NCBI GenBank assembly: GCA_026399075.1
Contig: JAPLRR010000083.1
Location: 1 to 64,000 of the forward strand
From: Methylococcales bacterium
GTDB lineage: Bacteria; Pseudomonadota; Gammaproteobacteria; Methylococcales; Methylomonadaceae
Length of the DNA stretch: 64,000 bases
Direction of reading: 5' to 3'
Of this stretch, positions 26,804 through 36,133 are shown piece after piece. The notes beneath the pieces are model-generated. The model saw only the letters and a program-made list of their open reading frames with translations. It had not been told where the DNA came from and did not search any database. The position numbers were made by a program, and so were the translations under genes. How positions within the stretch are numbered: position 1 is the first letter of the stretch; each line of letters opens with the position of its first letter.

Positions 26804-27814
26804 TTATAAGGCATCCAAAATGGCTTTTTTCTTGTCGGCAAACTCTTGTTCAGTGATTAAGCCCGCATCCAACATTTGTTTGAGTTGTGCCAGTTTTTCC
26901 ATAGGGTTTGCAGCAGCGGGCGTAGGTGCAGGCGAGGGGGCATTCATGGCTTGCGCAATATTTTGGCCAAAACTAATGCCAGCCCCCAAGCCCATTCCCA
27001 TACCAGCACCACCGCCTTCATTCCTGGCGGCTTCACGCATGGCTTCAAGCTGTTGTATTTTGGCATAATCCAAGCCGACTTCTTTGGCGGCTTGGGCTTC
27101 GGCGGTCATGTCGGCGATGCGGTTGATGCGCTTTTGGGTATTTTCATCAAAGTCGGTGCCTTCAATGCGAAAGTCGGTGAGGGTAAAACCCAGCTCAGAA
27201 AAGACTAACATGAGCTTTTTTTGTACACCGTCGGCGATTTCTTCGCGGTTGGCATCGATGTCCAAATAACCATAATGGCTAGTCGCCAAAAAGTCGGTCA
27301 GCGGTTGGCTAAGCCGTGCGACGATGATTTGTTTTAGGTCATCGGTGGTGAAGATGTTTTGGCCGCCAAGTACATTAACAAAAAAATTAGCGGGTTCATG
27401 GATACGGTAACTATAATTACCAAAAGCCCGTAAGCCTACCGGAAACTTATAGCTGGGGTCTTGGTATTTAATTAATGAGGTAGTGCCCCATTTTTGGTCC
27501 AGTATCACCGTTTTGCGGTAAAAATAAATGCCGACCTTATGCTCGCTTTCAAAAAACTGCATTACTTTAGTGATGGTAGTCCAAAACGGGATGTTGTCGG
27601 TTCTAAGGTTATACGAACCTTCGTTGTCAAAAACCTCTTGCACTTTGCCTTGATAGACAAAAATGCAGCCTTGGCCTGGCCCGACAATCAGGGTTGAGGC
27701 GTTTTTGATTTCGTCGCCGTTATCTGACCATTGCTCAAACAAGGCATTGGCCGCTGGGTTTTGCCACTCAATAACTGACCGAAGTTGGCGTTTTAAACCG
27801 TCTAAAAATCCCAT
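26804..27814 (-). CDS. SPFH-domain protein with C-terminal SHOCT motif
   Basis: The product has 336 residues. The N-terminal part (about 1-220) is an SPFH/band-7-like domain of the kind once described as virion-core-like: LIVGPGQGCIFVYQGKVQEV, SYNLRTDNIPFW, FRIEGTDFDENTQKRINRIA. A helical region (about 225-255, TAEAQAAKEVGLDYAKIQQL), a Gly-rich segment, a Pro/Ala linker and a SHOCT motif (MEKLAQLKQMLDAGLITEQE, about 300-335) follow. Known: SPFH proteins scaffold membranes; SHOCT is a short oligomerisation motif. It is divergent from, and close to, the TPM/Tim44 pair. Proteins of these types often occur together, so a joint envelope role is inferred. Confidence 0.82.
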   Translation of the reverse strand: MGFLDGLKRQLRSVIEWQNPAANALFEQWSDNGDEIKNASTLIVGPGQGCIFVYQGKVQEVFDNEGSYNLRTDNIPFWTTITKVMQFFESEHKVGIYFYRKTVILDQKWGTTSLIKYQDPSYKFPVGLRAFGNYSYRIHEPANFFVNVLGGQNIFTTDDLKQIIVARLSQPLTDFLATSHYGYLDIDANREEIADGVQKKLMLVFSELGFTLTDFRIEGTDFDENTQKRINRIADMTAEAQAAKEVGLDYAKIQQLEAMREAARNEGGGAGMGMGLGAGISFGQNIAQAMNAPSPAPTPAAANPMEKLAQLKQMLDAGLITEQEFADKKKAILDAL

Positions 27815-27875
27815 GATTTGTCTCCCAGAGTTGAAAGTAAATATTTTTGATTATATACCACGGCACTTGTAACTT

Positions 27876-28499
27876 ATGAAAAAAGAATTGAGCAAAGATT
27901 TTCAAACCCAGCTCTGGGCAGCTGTCAAAGCGCTGGAACAGGTATCCCAAGCCGAAGTGGTCGTCGTGCTGCGGGCCAGCTCGCAAGCGTATTCAGCTAT
28001 CCCTTTGTTGTGGGGGATTGGGGCGGCGTGGCTTAGCCATACGTATTTGATTTTTGCGCCTGAGCTTTATGAAGATGAGCTGGTGTATGGCTTGCCGATT
28101 TTGGGGTTTGCCATGGGGTATGCCTTTGCCTTGTTGCCGCTGGTAAAACGGTTGTGCAGCAAAAAGACGGTGTTGCAAAAAAATGTGGAAATCATGGCGC
28201 GGGCTATTTTTCAGAAAGGCGGGCTACACCATACCAGGGCAAAAACTGGGCTGTTGGTTTATGTTTCGTTTTTGGAACGCAGCGTGTTTCTGCTGCCAGA
28301 TCGTGGCTTGGAAATGGCCATGCCCGACGAGGAATGGCAAGGTTTACGTGAGCAATTTAACCGGATTTTTGCCAGTAAAAAGCCTTTGGCTGCTTTGCTG
28401 CTAGAGCTCAATAAAACCGAAGCGCTGTTTGCCCGTTACCTGCCAGCCTTGGCGGATGACATCAACGAATTGCCGGATGACATGGAAATAGACTTATGA
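27876..28499 (+). CDS. TPM-domain (YgcG/Psb32-like) membrane protein
   Basis: The product has 207 residues. The N-terminus (FQTQLWAAVKALEQVSQAEVV) resembles the start of a TPM domain, interrupted by two hydrophobic segments (about 43-62 and 70-90), then the C-terminal half of the domain with LLVYVSFLERSVFLLPDRG. Known: TPM proteins are small membrane-associated folds, some with phosphatase activity, with roles in photosystem repair or the cell envelope. It overlaps the Tim44-like gene by ATGA, so the two are translationally coupled. Start chosen as ATG 27876. Confidence 0.72.
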   Translation: MKKELSKDFQTQLWAAVKALEQVSQAEVVVVLRASSQAYSAIPLLWGIGAAWLSHTYLIFAPELYEDELVYGLPILGFAMGYAFALLPLVKRLCSKKTVLQKNVEIMARAIFQKGGLHHTRAKTGLLVYVSFLERSVFLLPDRGLEMAMPDEEWQGLREQFNRIFASKKPLAALLLELNKTEALFARYLPALADDINELPDDMEIDL

Positions 28500-30049
28500 A
28501 AACCATCTTATCAAACATGCAAGCGGTCATACGCGGTTTGGCGGTGATGCTAGTAGCCTTAATGCTGGTTTTACTGTTTGGTTTGGCAACTGCCCAAGCT
28601 AGGCCGGGTGGTGGCCATTCCAGCCATTCGTTTAGTCACTCGTCGAGTTCTTCGCACCGTTCATCCGGCTCTAGCCATAGCTATTCGGGGGGCAGCTACA
28701 ACAGCGGTAATACCATCCGATTCAGCCAGCCTTTGCCGCCACTGCTGGTGATTGTGTTGTTGATTATCATCCTTATCGTGGTCATCACTATCAACAAACA
28801 GATCAATAGCCAACAACAAAGCTTTATCGCCCGGCCAACTGATGAAAACCGCAGCTTGCAACAAAGCGTCCTCAAAGCCCAGTTGGATAGATTTAAACAA
28901 ACCGACACCAATTTTTCAGGCATCTTATTTTTGGATTTTGTGCATTCTTTGTACAGCAAGTTTTACAGCTATTCCACCCATCCTGAATTTACTTACCTTA
29001 GCCCATTTTTAAGCACGGAATTACAACAGCATTTTCAGGGTGCAGGCCCATGGACGGTCAATGAAGTGGTGATTAATGGCATCAAATGGCTGGAGGTCAA
29101 TAGCCAAGGCAGTGAAACCGATACCATCAGCGTGGATATTGATGCCAATTACACCTTGCACCAACAAGACAAGCGCACCCGCTATGCTGTGCAGGAGCGT
29201 TGGCGGTTTTATCGGCAAAAAGGCGTGACGTCTCCCGAACCTGAAAAAATGCAAACCCTATGCTGTCCGCACTGCGGTGCGCCAGCGCATTTTACTGATG
29301 CGGGCGTTTGTGGACATTGCGGCAGCGTCATCCAAAAAGGCGGTATGCAATGGTATTTGGGCAAGCGCGTGGTGTTGGGCACGGTTGCCTTAGCCAGCAA
29401 TGATTTGGTGTCTTATGCCGAAGAGCAGGGCAGCCAATTACCCAGCATCAAATCACCCGACTTGATCGAGGCCATGAACCAGTTTCAACAAGCCCATGGC
29501 CTCAGCGATTGGCAAACGTTTTGGGGGCCATTTGAAAACGACACTGTAAAAGCGTATTTCTTGGCCATTTATACACAATGGAGCCAGCGCGATTGGCAGG
29601 CCGTGCGGCATTTGTTATCCGACAGGCTATATGAAGCCAATGCCTTCTGGCAAACTTTGTATAGTGAAAACGATTGGTATAACCGTCTGGACAATTTACT
29701 GATCAAACGGGTGGAATTGGTGAAGATTGATATGGACACTTATTACGAAGCCATCACCGTGCGGATTTTTGCCGCCTGCAATGATTACACCGAAGATGCC
29801 CGAGGCAAACTGATAGGCGGCTCCAAAAAAATACCCCGCCAATACACCGAATATTGGACTTTTGTAAGGCGCACAGGGCAAGAAGCGCACAGTAAACCCT
29901 ATAGCTTAAGCCAATGCCCCCAATGCGGCGCACCAGCAGATAATATGGGGCAGTCGGCAGAGTGTGGCTATTGCGGCAGCAAAATTAGCACTGGGCAATT
30001 TTCATGGGTAGTGTTCTTGATTACCCAGGATGAGGTTTATGAAGGTTGA
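28496..30049 (+). CDS. Membrane protein with Tim44-like domain and two zinc ribbons
   Basis: The product has 517 residues. A signal or anchor helix (about 10-33) is followed by a Ser/His/Gly-rich segment (about 38-70, SSHSFSHSSSSSHRSSGSSH), a membrane helix (about 83-100), and a Tim44/SnoaL-like domain (about 120-245). A first zinc ribbon CPHC...CGHC lies near 256-275. A second Tim44-like repeat (about 310-450) and a second zinc ribbon CPQC...CGYC near 472-495 complete it. Known: the Tim44 domain binds membranes or peptides. The duplicated domain-plus-ribbon layout suggests internal duplication. Job unknown; coupled with the TPM gene. Confidence 0.75.
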   Translation: MKTILSNMQAVIRGLAVMLVALMLVLLFGLATAQARPGGGHSSHSFSHSSSSSHRSSGSSHSYSGGSYNSGNTIRFSQPLPPLLVIVLLIIILIVVITINKQINSQQQSFIARPTDENRSLQQSVLKAQLDRFKQTDTNFSGILFLDFVHSLYSKFYSYSTHPEFTYLSPFLSTELQQHFQGAGPWTVNEVVINGIKWLEVNSQGSETDTISVDIDANYTLHQQDKRTRYAVQERWRFYRQKGVTSPEPEKMQTLCCPHCGAPAHFTDAGVCGHCGSVIQKGGMQWYLGKRVVLGTVALASNDLVSYAEEQGSQLPSIKSPDLIEAMNQFQQAHGLSDWQTFWGPFENDTVKAYFLAIYTQWSQRDWQAVRHLLSDRLYEANAFWQTLYSENDWYNRLDNLLIKRVELVKIDMDTYYEAITVRIFAACNDYTEDARGKLIGGSKKIPRQYTEYWTFVRRTGQEAHSKPYSLSQCPQCGAPADNMGQSAECGYCGSKISTGQFSWVVFLITQDEVYEG

Positions 30050-30164
30050 AAAGGTCAATTCCCTAAACAAATATTTCTAAAGACAGGCGGGGTTTTGAGC
30101 TTATGCCCCGCGTTTTAGCATATAATTAAGCCATAAAGCCTTTAATTATCTGTACCGGAATACC

Positions 30165-30770
30165 ATGACCCCCAGCGTAAAATTTTTGATCCCCTTTACT
30201 TTACTGGCCTTGGCGGCCTGTTCTTCGCAAACTGTCAAGCAAGACCCACAACCGACCACCACCAACGACACCGACAAGCCGATTGTTGCCCCGGCCGCTA
30301 TTGCCGAACCAGGCTCAGGCCAAAATCCACCTATGACCATCATGAAGGGCCGCAAAAAGTTAAATTTGGTTAGGATTATGGATGGCGGGATTTGTAAAAA
30401 TGAGTTCCAAGGGGCAAAAGGCGCGTTTTTGCTTTATGCCGATCCTAAGGATATTGAGCGCATCAAGCGCGAAAAAGGCACAGCGGTTTTTAGCACCTTT
30501 CAAACCAAAATTGAGGCGATTTCTGCCGATGTTTTGCAAGCGGCCATAGATAACACCAATCTGGCAGAAGACCCTTTTGCACTGGGTGAAGATGAAGCCC
30601 AAGAAAAGCTGGCCCATGCCTTGGTCAATAATTTCCGTACCGCTGCTATTGAACCCGTCGCGAGTTTCCAGAAAGAAACCAGCTTGACCATTGATATTAG
30701 CGCATTCCCCCCGTCTTTGGTGTTTTACCAAAAAGGTTGTGAAGTGACCGACGCCGAGTCAGACAGTTAG
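30165..30770 (+). CDS. Lipoprotein of unknown function
   Basis: The product has 201 residues. The lipoprotein signal peptide (FLIPFTLLALAAC) has lipobox LAAC, with Cys19 the lipid anchor, followed by a Thr/Pro-rich linker (about 20-50). The mature domain (about 60-200) has no recognised family; it contains a Cys at CKNEF and another near the C-terminus (KGCEV) that could form a disulfide. It is convergent with the universal stress protein gene, 15 bases apart. Confidence 0.7.
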   Translation: MTPSVKFLIPFTLLALAACSSQTVKQDPQPTTTNDTDKPIVAPAAIAEPGSGQNPPMTIMKGRKKLNLVRIMDGGICKNEFQGAKGAFLLYADPKDIERIKREKGTAVFSTFQTKIEAISADVLQAAIDNTNLAEDPFALGEDEAQEKLAHALVNNFRTAAIEPVASFQKETSLTIDISAFPPSLVFYQKGCEVTDAESDS

Positions 30771-30785
30771 GCCACATCGGCCAGC

Positions 30786-31229
30786 TTAATCTTCCTGCAA
30801 GCGGACTGCCATCACGTCACACAAGGTATGATGCAGGACGCTGTTGGCGGTGGAGCCCAATAATAAGGCCAAACCATGCCGCCCATGTGAGCCTAACACA
30901 ATTAAATCCACTTGTTGTTGCTGGGCAATGTTGATGATCTCTTGCTTGGGGATGCCCCAAATCAACCAGCGGTCAGCCAATGCAACGCTCAGTTCGTCGC
31001 CTAGCCGCATCAGTTTGGCTTTTTCGGCTTCCAGCAAGGGATACTCTGAGTCCTCGGCCAAGGGGATTACCGTGCCATAGTTGGTGTCTGGCATGGGGAT
31101 ATTGTCCAAGACATGGATAATGCTCAGCTTGGCCTGATATTTATCGGCCAATGATTTGGCTTTTTTGGCAACATAGTCGCCTTGCCCAGAAAAATCGACC
31201 GCCAGTAAGATATGTTGATAATCGTCCAT
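30786..31229 (-). CDS. Universal stress protein
   Basis: The product has 147 residues from ATG 31229, which gives the standard opening YQHILLAVDFSGQGDYVAKKA. The ATP-binding pattern G-2x-G-9x-G-S/T is seen near the C-terminus as GSHGRHGLALLLGSTANSVL. Known role: small cytoplasmic UspA-fold protein, often induced by stress, energy shortage or anaerobiosis. It is divergent from dnaE, with about 150 bases between. Confidence 0.9.
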   Translation of the reverse strand: MDDYQHILLAVDFSGQGDYVAKKAKSLADKYQAKLSIIHVLDNIPMPDTNYGTVIPLAEDSEYPLLEAEKAKLMRLGDELSVALADRWLIWGIPKQEIINIAQQQQVDLIVLGSHGRHGLALLLGSTANSVLHHTLCDVMAVRLQED

Positions 31230-31380
31230 TTTGTTGCCTGATTGAAGTGTGGGAGGGGGGGTGATAAGCCTGTAAATCCTGCCAGATGCGGGTCTAAAAG
31301 CCTGTATAGACGCTGCTAGATACTTTATTATACCCATACGCGCCACCCACAGTCACATTTCCGAACCTTAATCCAATCCC

Positions 31381-34300
31381 ATGCAGCCTGCTTTTATCCA
31401 CTTAAGACTACACACCGAGTTCTCCTTGGTGGACGGTATCGTAAAAATCAAGCCGCTGGTCAAGCGTATGGCGGAGCTGGATATGCCTGCCATCGCGGTT
31501 ACCGACCATGCCAATCTGTTTTCTTTGGTCAAGTTTTATAAAGCGTCCTTAGGGCAGGGCATCAAGCCCATAGCCGGGTCTGATGTGTTGGTGTTCAACC
31601 CCGACGATCCGTCCACGCCTTACCGTTTAACCCTGCTGGTCAATAACCATGCGGGTTACATCACCCTGACCGAATTAATTTCTAAAGCCTATCAAGAAGG
31701 CCAGCATCAAGGTGTGCCGATGCTCAGGCAAGAATGGATAGTGGACAACCATGCCGGACTGATTGCCTTGTCAGGCGCAATGGACGGTGAAATCGGCAAA
31801 GCGTTGTTGGCAGAAAACCAACAGGAAGCCAAACGCTTGGCGCAGTATTGGGGTGGGCTTTTTGAGCAATGCTTTTATCTGGAATTACAGCGCGTCGGCA
31901 AGCCTGAAGAAGAGCGCTATATTGCCGCCGCCGTTGAACTGGCCGTGGCTAGTGATTTGCCAGTGGTTGCCACCAATGATGTGCGCTTTTTATACCAAAC
32001 CGATTTTGCCGCCCACGAAGTGCGGGTGTGCATTAACCAAGGCCGGGTATTGGATGATGCCAGACGGCCCAAGGATTACACCGACCAACAATATCTGCGC
32101 AGCACCGAAGAAATGCTGGCCTTGTTTGCCGACATCCCCGAAGCCTTGGCAAACACCGTCGAAATTGCCAAACGCTGTAATTTAGCCCTTACTTTGGGTA
32201 AGAACTTCTTGCCGGATTTCCCCGTGCCAGCTGGCATGACGCTAGCGGAACTGATGGCGAAGGAATCATTAAAGGGATTGGAAGAACGCTTGCTGCAATA
32301 TCCGGCCATCGGCACTGGCACAGACCAAGAAAACCGTCAGGTTTATTACGACCGTTTGGAAACCGAGTTAAAAGTGATCAACGACATGGGTTTTCCGGGT
32401 TATTTTATGATCGTTGCGGACTTTATCCAGTGGGCAAAAAATGAGTTGATCCCCGTTGGCCCTGGGCGGGGTTCTGGTGCCGGTTCTTTAGTGGCGTATG
32501 CCTTAAAGATTACCGATTTGGACCCGATTGAGTTTGATTTGCTGTTCGAGCGGTTTTTAAACCCCGAACGGGTGTCCATGCCAGACTTTGACATCGACTT
32601 TTGCATGGACAGGCGCGACGAGGTGATTGATTACGTTGCCCGCCATTATGGCCGTGACCATGTGGCGCAAATTATCACTTACGGTTCCATGGCGGCCAAG
32701 GCGGTTATCCGGGACGTGGGGCGGGTGTTGGGGTTTGCTTACGGTTTTGTTGACCGTTTGGCGAAACTGATCCCCTTTGAAATCGGCATGACCCTGAGCA
32801 AGGCGCTAAAAGACAGCCCCGATTTAAAGCAGCTTTATGACACCGAAGAAGAAGTCAAGGCACTGGTGGATATGGCCTTGTCGCTGGAAGGCACCGCCAG
32901 GAATGCGGGTAAACATGCGGGCGGTGTGGTCATCTCGCCAACCAAGCTAACCGATTTTACCCCCTTGTATTGCGAACAAGGCGGTGGCAACTTAGTCACC
33001 CAATTTGACAAAGACGACGTGGAAGCGGTCGGCTTGGTGAAATTCGACTTTTTAGGGCTACGTACCCTGACCATTATTGATTGGGCCTTGCAAACCATCA
33101 ACTACAAGAAACGCTTGGCGAATGAAGCGCTGGTTGACATCACCGTCATCCCTAGGGATGACCCCGCTGCGTATGTGCTGTTAAAACAAGGCCAGACCAC
33201 CGCCGTGTTCCAGCTCGAATCGCGTGGCATGAAAGAGCTGATCAAAAAATTAAAACCCGATTGCTTTGACGACATTATCGCGCTGGTGGCCTTGTTCCGC
33301 CCCGGCCCGTTAGAATCGGGCATGGTGGACGATTACATCAATGTCAAACACGGGGCGCAGGCGGAATATGCCCACCCTTTGCTGGTGCCCATCCTCAAAC
33401 CCACCAACGGCGTAATTTTATACCAAGAACAGGTGATGCAGATTGCTAGGGAAATGGCGCTCTACACCTTGGGCGGCGCGGATATGTTGCGGCGGGCCAT
33501 GGGTAAAAAGAAACCCGAGGAAATGGCCAAAGAGCGCGGTAAATTCCTTGCTGGGGCAGTCCAAAACCAAGTGGAAGAAGCTATCGCCAGCTATGTTTTT
33601 GACTTGATGGAAAAGTTTGCAGGCTACGGGTTCAACAAATCGCATTCCGCCGCTTATGCGCTGGTTGCTTACCAAACCGCATGGCTTAAAGCCCATTATC
33701 CGGCGGCGTTTATGGCGGCGGTGTTGTCTTCGGATATGGACAACACCGATAAAGTGGTGATCTTGATTGAAGAATGCCGGCAAATGAAGCTGGTGATATT
33801 GCCGCCTACCCTTAATGTTTCCAATTATCGCTTTACCGTCAATGATGACGACCACATTGTTTATGGCTTGGGTGCGATTAAAGGCGTGGGTCAGGCGGCG
33901 ATAGAGGAAATGCTCAAAGAACGTAAGGAAAATGGCCTGTTTACCGGCTTATACGATTTATGCAAACGCGTAGATTTGCGCAAATTTAACCGCCGCGTTT
34001 TAGAAGCGTTGATTAAGGCCGGGGCTTTTGATGAATTTGACGACAATCGGGCGGGGCATTTGGCTGAACTGCCCACCGTGCTGAGGGTTGCCGAACAACA
34101 TGGCAAAATGGCACAAACCGGGCAAAATGATTTATTTGGCTTAAGCGCCGATGCCCAAGAAACGGACGACACCGAAGCGTATAGCACCAGCGTTTTACCG
34201 TGGTCGGACAATGAGCGATTAGCAGCGGAAAAACTCACCTTAGGCTTGTTTTTGACTGGCCATCCTATAGACCAATACGAAGCCGAACTAAAAAACTTTA

Positions 34301-34857
34301 CCCACGGAAAAATCGCCACCTTACAAGCCGGACGCGGCACAGCGGAGGCGCGGGTCGCAGGCTTAATAGTAGAAATGCGCACCCGCCAAACCAAAAATGG
34401 CAAAACCATGGGCTTCGCCACCTTGGATGACAAATCGGGCCGCTTGGAATGCGCGGCATTTGGCGAGGTTTACGACCGATACCGCGAGCTCTTCGCCCGC
34501 GATAGCCTGTTAATTGTCGAAGGCGGCTTGGCAATCGACAATTTTTCCGGCCAATTACGCTTAACCGTCGAAAAAGTGTATGACATAGAACAAGCCCGCG
34601 AAAGCTACGCCCGGGCCGTCAAAATTATGTGGGATGCCAGCCTAAGCCCAAACCCCCTAGCCGTATTGGACAAACTGAAAGCTGCATTAAGCCCCTACCA
34701 AGGCGGCCAATGCCCCGTCAGCATAGACTACACCTCAGCTGAGGCCCGTTCCACCATCCAGTTAGGCGACAGCTGGCGCGTACACCCCAGTGACGAATTG
34801 CTCAACCGATTGCGGGGTATTTTTGGTGGACAGTGTGTGGATATGAAATATAAATAG
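31381..34857 (+). CDS. dnaE: DNA polymerase III alpha subunit
   Basis: The product has 1158 residues, full length. The PHP domain is N-terminal (LRLHTEFSLVDGIVKIKPL; AVTDHANLFSLVKFYK). The polymerase core has the catalytic aspartates in PDFDIDFCMDRR (near 401-406) and VKFDFLGLRTL (near 556). GPGRGSGAGSLVAYAL and NAGKHAGGVVISP are intact. HhH and OB-fold regions follow, and a beta-clamp-binding motif QNDLFGL is near 915-921. Known role: replicative chain elongation. Single gene with no operon partner. Confidence 0.97.
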   Translation: MQPAFIHLRLHTEFSLVDGIVKIKPLVKRMAELDMPAIAVTDHANLFSLVKFYKASLGQGIKPIAGSDVLVFNPDDPSTPYRLTLLVNNHAGYITLTELISKAYQEGQHQGVPMLRQEWIVDNHAGLIALSGAMDGEIGKALLAENQQEAKRLAQYWGGLFEQCFYLELQRVGKPEEERYIAAAVELAVASDLPVVATNDVRFLYQTDFAAHEVRVCINQGRVLDDARRPKDYTDQQYLRSTEEMLALFADIPEALANTVEIAKRCNLALTLGKNFLPDFPVPAGMTLAELMAKESLKGLEERLLQYPAIGTGTDQENRQVYYDRLETELKVINDMGFPGYFMIVADFIQWAKNELIPVGPGRGSGAGSLVAYALKITDLDPIEFDLLFERFLNPERVSMPDFDIDFCMDRRDEVIDYVARHYGRDHVAQIITYGSMAAKAVIRDVGRVLGFAYGFVDRLAKLIPFEIGMTLSKALKDSPDLKQLYDTEEEVKALVDMALSLEGTARNAGKHAGGVVISPTKLTDFTPLYCEQGGGNLVTQFDKDDVEAVGLVKFDFLGLRTLTIIDWALQTINYKKRLANEALVDITVIPRDDPAAYVLLKQGQTTAVFQLESRGMKELIKKLKPDCFDDIIALVALFRPGPLESGMVDDYINVKHGAQAEYAHPLLVPILKPTNGVILYQEQVMQIAREMALYTLGGADMLRRAMGKKKPEEMAKERGKFLAGAVQNQVEEAIASYVFDLMEKFAGYGFNKSHSAAYALVAYQTAWLKAHYPAAFMAAVLSSDMDNTDKVVILIEECRQMKLVILPPTLNVSNYRFTVNDDDHIVYGLGAIKGVGQAAIEEMLKERKENGLFTGLYDLCKRVDLRKFNRRVLEALIKAGAFDEFDDNRAGHLAELPTVLRVAEQHGKMAQTGQNDLFGLSADAQETDDTEAYSTSVLPWSDNERLAAEKLTLGLFLTGHPIDQYEAELKNFTHGKIATLQAGRGTAEARVAGLIVEMRTRQTKNGKTMGFATLDDKSGRLECAAFGEVYDRYRELFARDSLLIVEGGLAIDNFSGQLRLTVEKVYDIEQARESYARAVKIMWDASLSPNPLAVLDKLKAALSPYQGGQCPVSIDYTSAEARSTIQLGDSWRVHPSDELLNRLRGIFGGQCVDMKYK

Positions 34858-35180
34858 TTGAAGTTTGGGTTTTTGTGGGTTGAGTGTGGTGGGGATGGGG
34901 CGCATCAATTACGGGTGATGTGGTTTGCTTTGATCACTGTATTCTGCGGATTCGCCATTTCCAGCAATTTTTTGGCTTTGCCCTGGGATGTGTTTGTGTT
35001 TTCCATTGGGGGTGTATTTTTCCTGCATGGCTGTTGACAAACAACAACAGATAAGGGGAGAATCGGGTTATACACATACAAGGTTGGGCACATGCTTTTC
35101 GTGCCCGACATTCACTGGCTTCGATGTGTCGGGTTACGTTATCTCGCTACGCTCAATAAGCTAACCCGACCTACGCAACT
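34858..35180. other. Intergenic region after dnaE
   Basis: No gene was supported. It ends in an inverted repeat, GTCGGGTTA (35128-35136) with TAACCCGAC (35162-35170), within a repeat of a type common in such genomes (CTCGCTACGCTCAATAAGCT). The next gene starts just past it, possibly within the repeat border. Confidence 0.5.
35128..35170. repeat. GTCGGGTTA...TAACCCGAC inverted repeat
   Basis: Nine-base arms with a 25-base middle that contains ATCTCGCTACGCTCAATAAG. The same arm pair forms hairpin 1 between urtA and urtB. Its right end is 11 bases before the toxin-like gene at 35181, so the upstream part of that gene could have been replaced by the repeat. Confidence 0.5.
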
Positions 35181-35624
35181 GTGGAGTATCAAGGTGATCC
35201 AGCTGAAGAAATTTCTAAATTTAAGGGCAAGTTAAAGCAGCAATGGGCAAAGCTAACCTTTAATGAACAATCAGCCTTGGTAACCCTAAATAGCGTTTGG
35301 GATGGCAATTTTTCACCCATTCCGCCGGGTACTCATAGTATTCTTGCGCCCGATTATTCACACAAATTGATTTCTACTGAAGGCTATGTGAAGGAAACGC
35401 CCGGAATGATTGGTAATGATGTATGGTTCCCGATTGGCATTAACGATTCCATACAAAACAGCAGCCGATACATTCACGTTGGCCATCTGTCAGACGGATG
35501 TGTGACCGTCTATGAGCTTGAAAAATGGACGGCTATCTATAATTATCTAATTTCCCACCGTGTGCCCGGCACCGCTGGCAAGAAGGTGGGTCAGCTTGTT
35601 GTGAAAGACTTGAGAAAAAAATGA
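35181..35624 (+). CDS. L,D-transpeptidase-fold protein, candidate antibacterial toxin (Tlde1/DUF2778-like)
   Basis: The product has 147 residues from a GTG at 35181. The central PPGTHSILAPDYSH and VWFPIG precede RYIHVGHLSDGCVTV (His99, His102, Ser104, Cys107). This matches the catalytic pattern of L,D-transpeptidases and the Tlde1-type toxins, where the active-site Cys lies in a GC(V/I)T motif. No signal peptide is present. Known: Tlde1 effectors act in the periplasm of target cells on peptidoglycan tetrapeptides and are exported by type VI secretion. The ATGA-overlapping next gene encodes an exported protein. Inferred: an effector-immunity pair. An N-terminal domain may have been lost to the repeat just upstream. 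A house-keeping enzyme is the alternative. Confidence 0.62.
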   Translation: MEYQGDPAEEISKFKGKLKQQWAKLTFNEQSALVTLNSVWDGNFSPIPPGTHSILAPDYSHKLISTEGYVKETPGMIGNDVWFPIGINDSIQNSSRYIHVGHLSDGCVTVYELEKWTAIYNYLISHRVPGTAGKKVGQLVVKDLRKK

Positions 35625-36064
35625 TGCTTCTGGTTCGCCTTTTTCTCCTTGCCTGTATATTGGCCTTTGCCCACGGTGCGGTTGCACGTTCGGCTGCACA
35701 GACACCCTTAAAGTCTGGGTGTGCAGATTTTTTGGGCATTCTTCATATAAAACCACCCCATGTGCTGTTTATTAAATGTGAGTTAGACAACAATCAGCAA
35801 GGCAAGCCACTACGGGCTATCTATCGTGTTGCTGGTATCCATGCAACATCGGCAGAAACTTTTCTTGCGCACACAGCCAATTTGTCGCCCCTGAGAAAGT
35901 CCTGTTGCCAGTGGGACAGTCCTCCAAGCCAATTCAACGGCAAAGATGGTCGCTCCTACACAATTTATATGATGTCACCAGAAACCAAGGTTAACTATCG
36001 AAAGCAATGGCGCAATATACCTAGCTTTGAAATTGTGGTGGAAACTTTAACTGAAGAAATCTAG
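35621..36064 (+). CDS. Exported partner of the toxin-like protein (DUF4952-like, candidate immunity protein)
   Basis: The product has 147 residues. A clear signal peptide (LVRLFLLACILAFAHGAVA) sends it to the periplasm. The mature part has CADFLGILHIKPPHVLFIKC, YRVAGIHAT and a CC pair (RKSCCQW), which I associate with DUF4952, from memory and not verified. The stop codon of the upstream gene overlaps its start, so the two are expressed as a unit. Inferred role: periplasmic protection against the upstream toxin-like enzyme. No experimental function is known to me. Confidence 0.62.
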   Translation: MMLLVRLFLLACILAFAHGAVARSAAQTPLKSGCADFLGILHIKPPHVLFIKCELDNNQQGKPLRAIYRVAGIHATSAETFLAHTANLSPLRKSCCQWDSPPSQFNGKDGRSYTIYMMSPETKVNYRKQWRNIPSFEIVVETLTEEI

Positions 36065-36133
36065 CGCATTAATTGGTCTTTGTTAAGGTGCGCGATGCGC
36101 ACCCAGCGTGTCTGAGTATGTCAGGGGATCAAC

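Noticed and set aside
28600-28710. Possible low-complexity repeat in the Tim44-like gene
   Set aside because: It encodes an ordinary Ser/His/Gly-rich linker in the protein and is explained by the gene.
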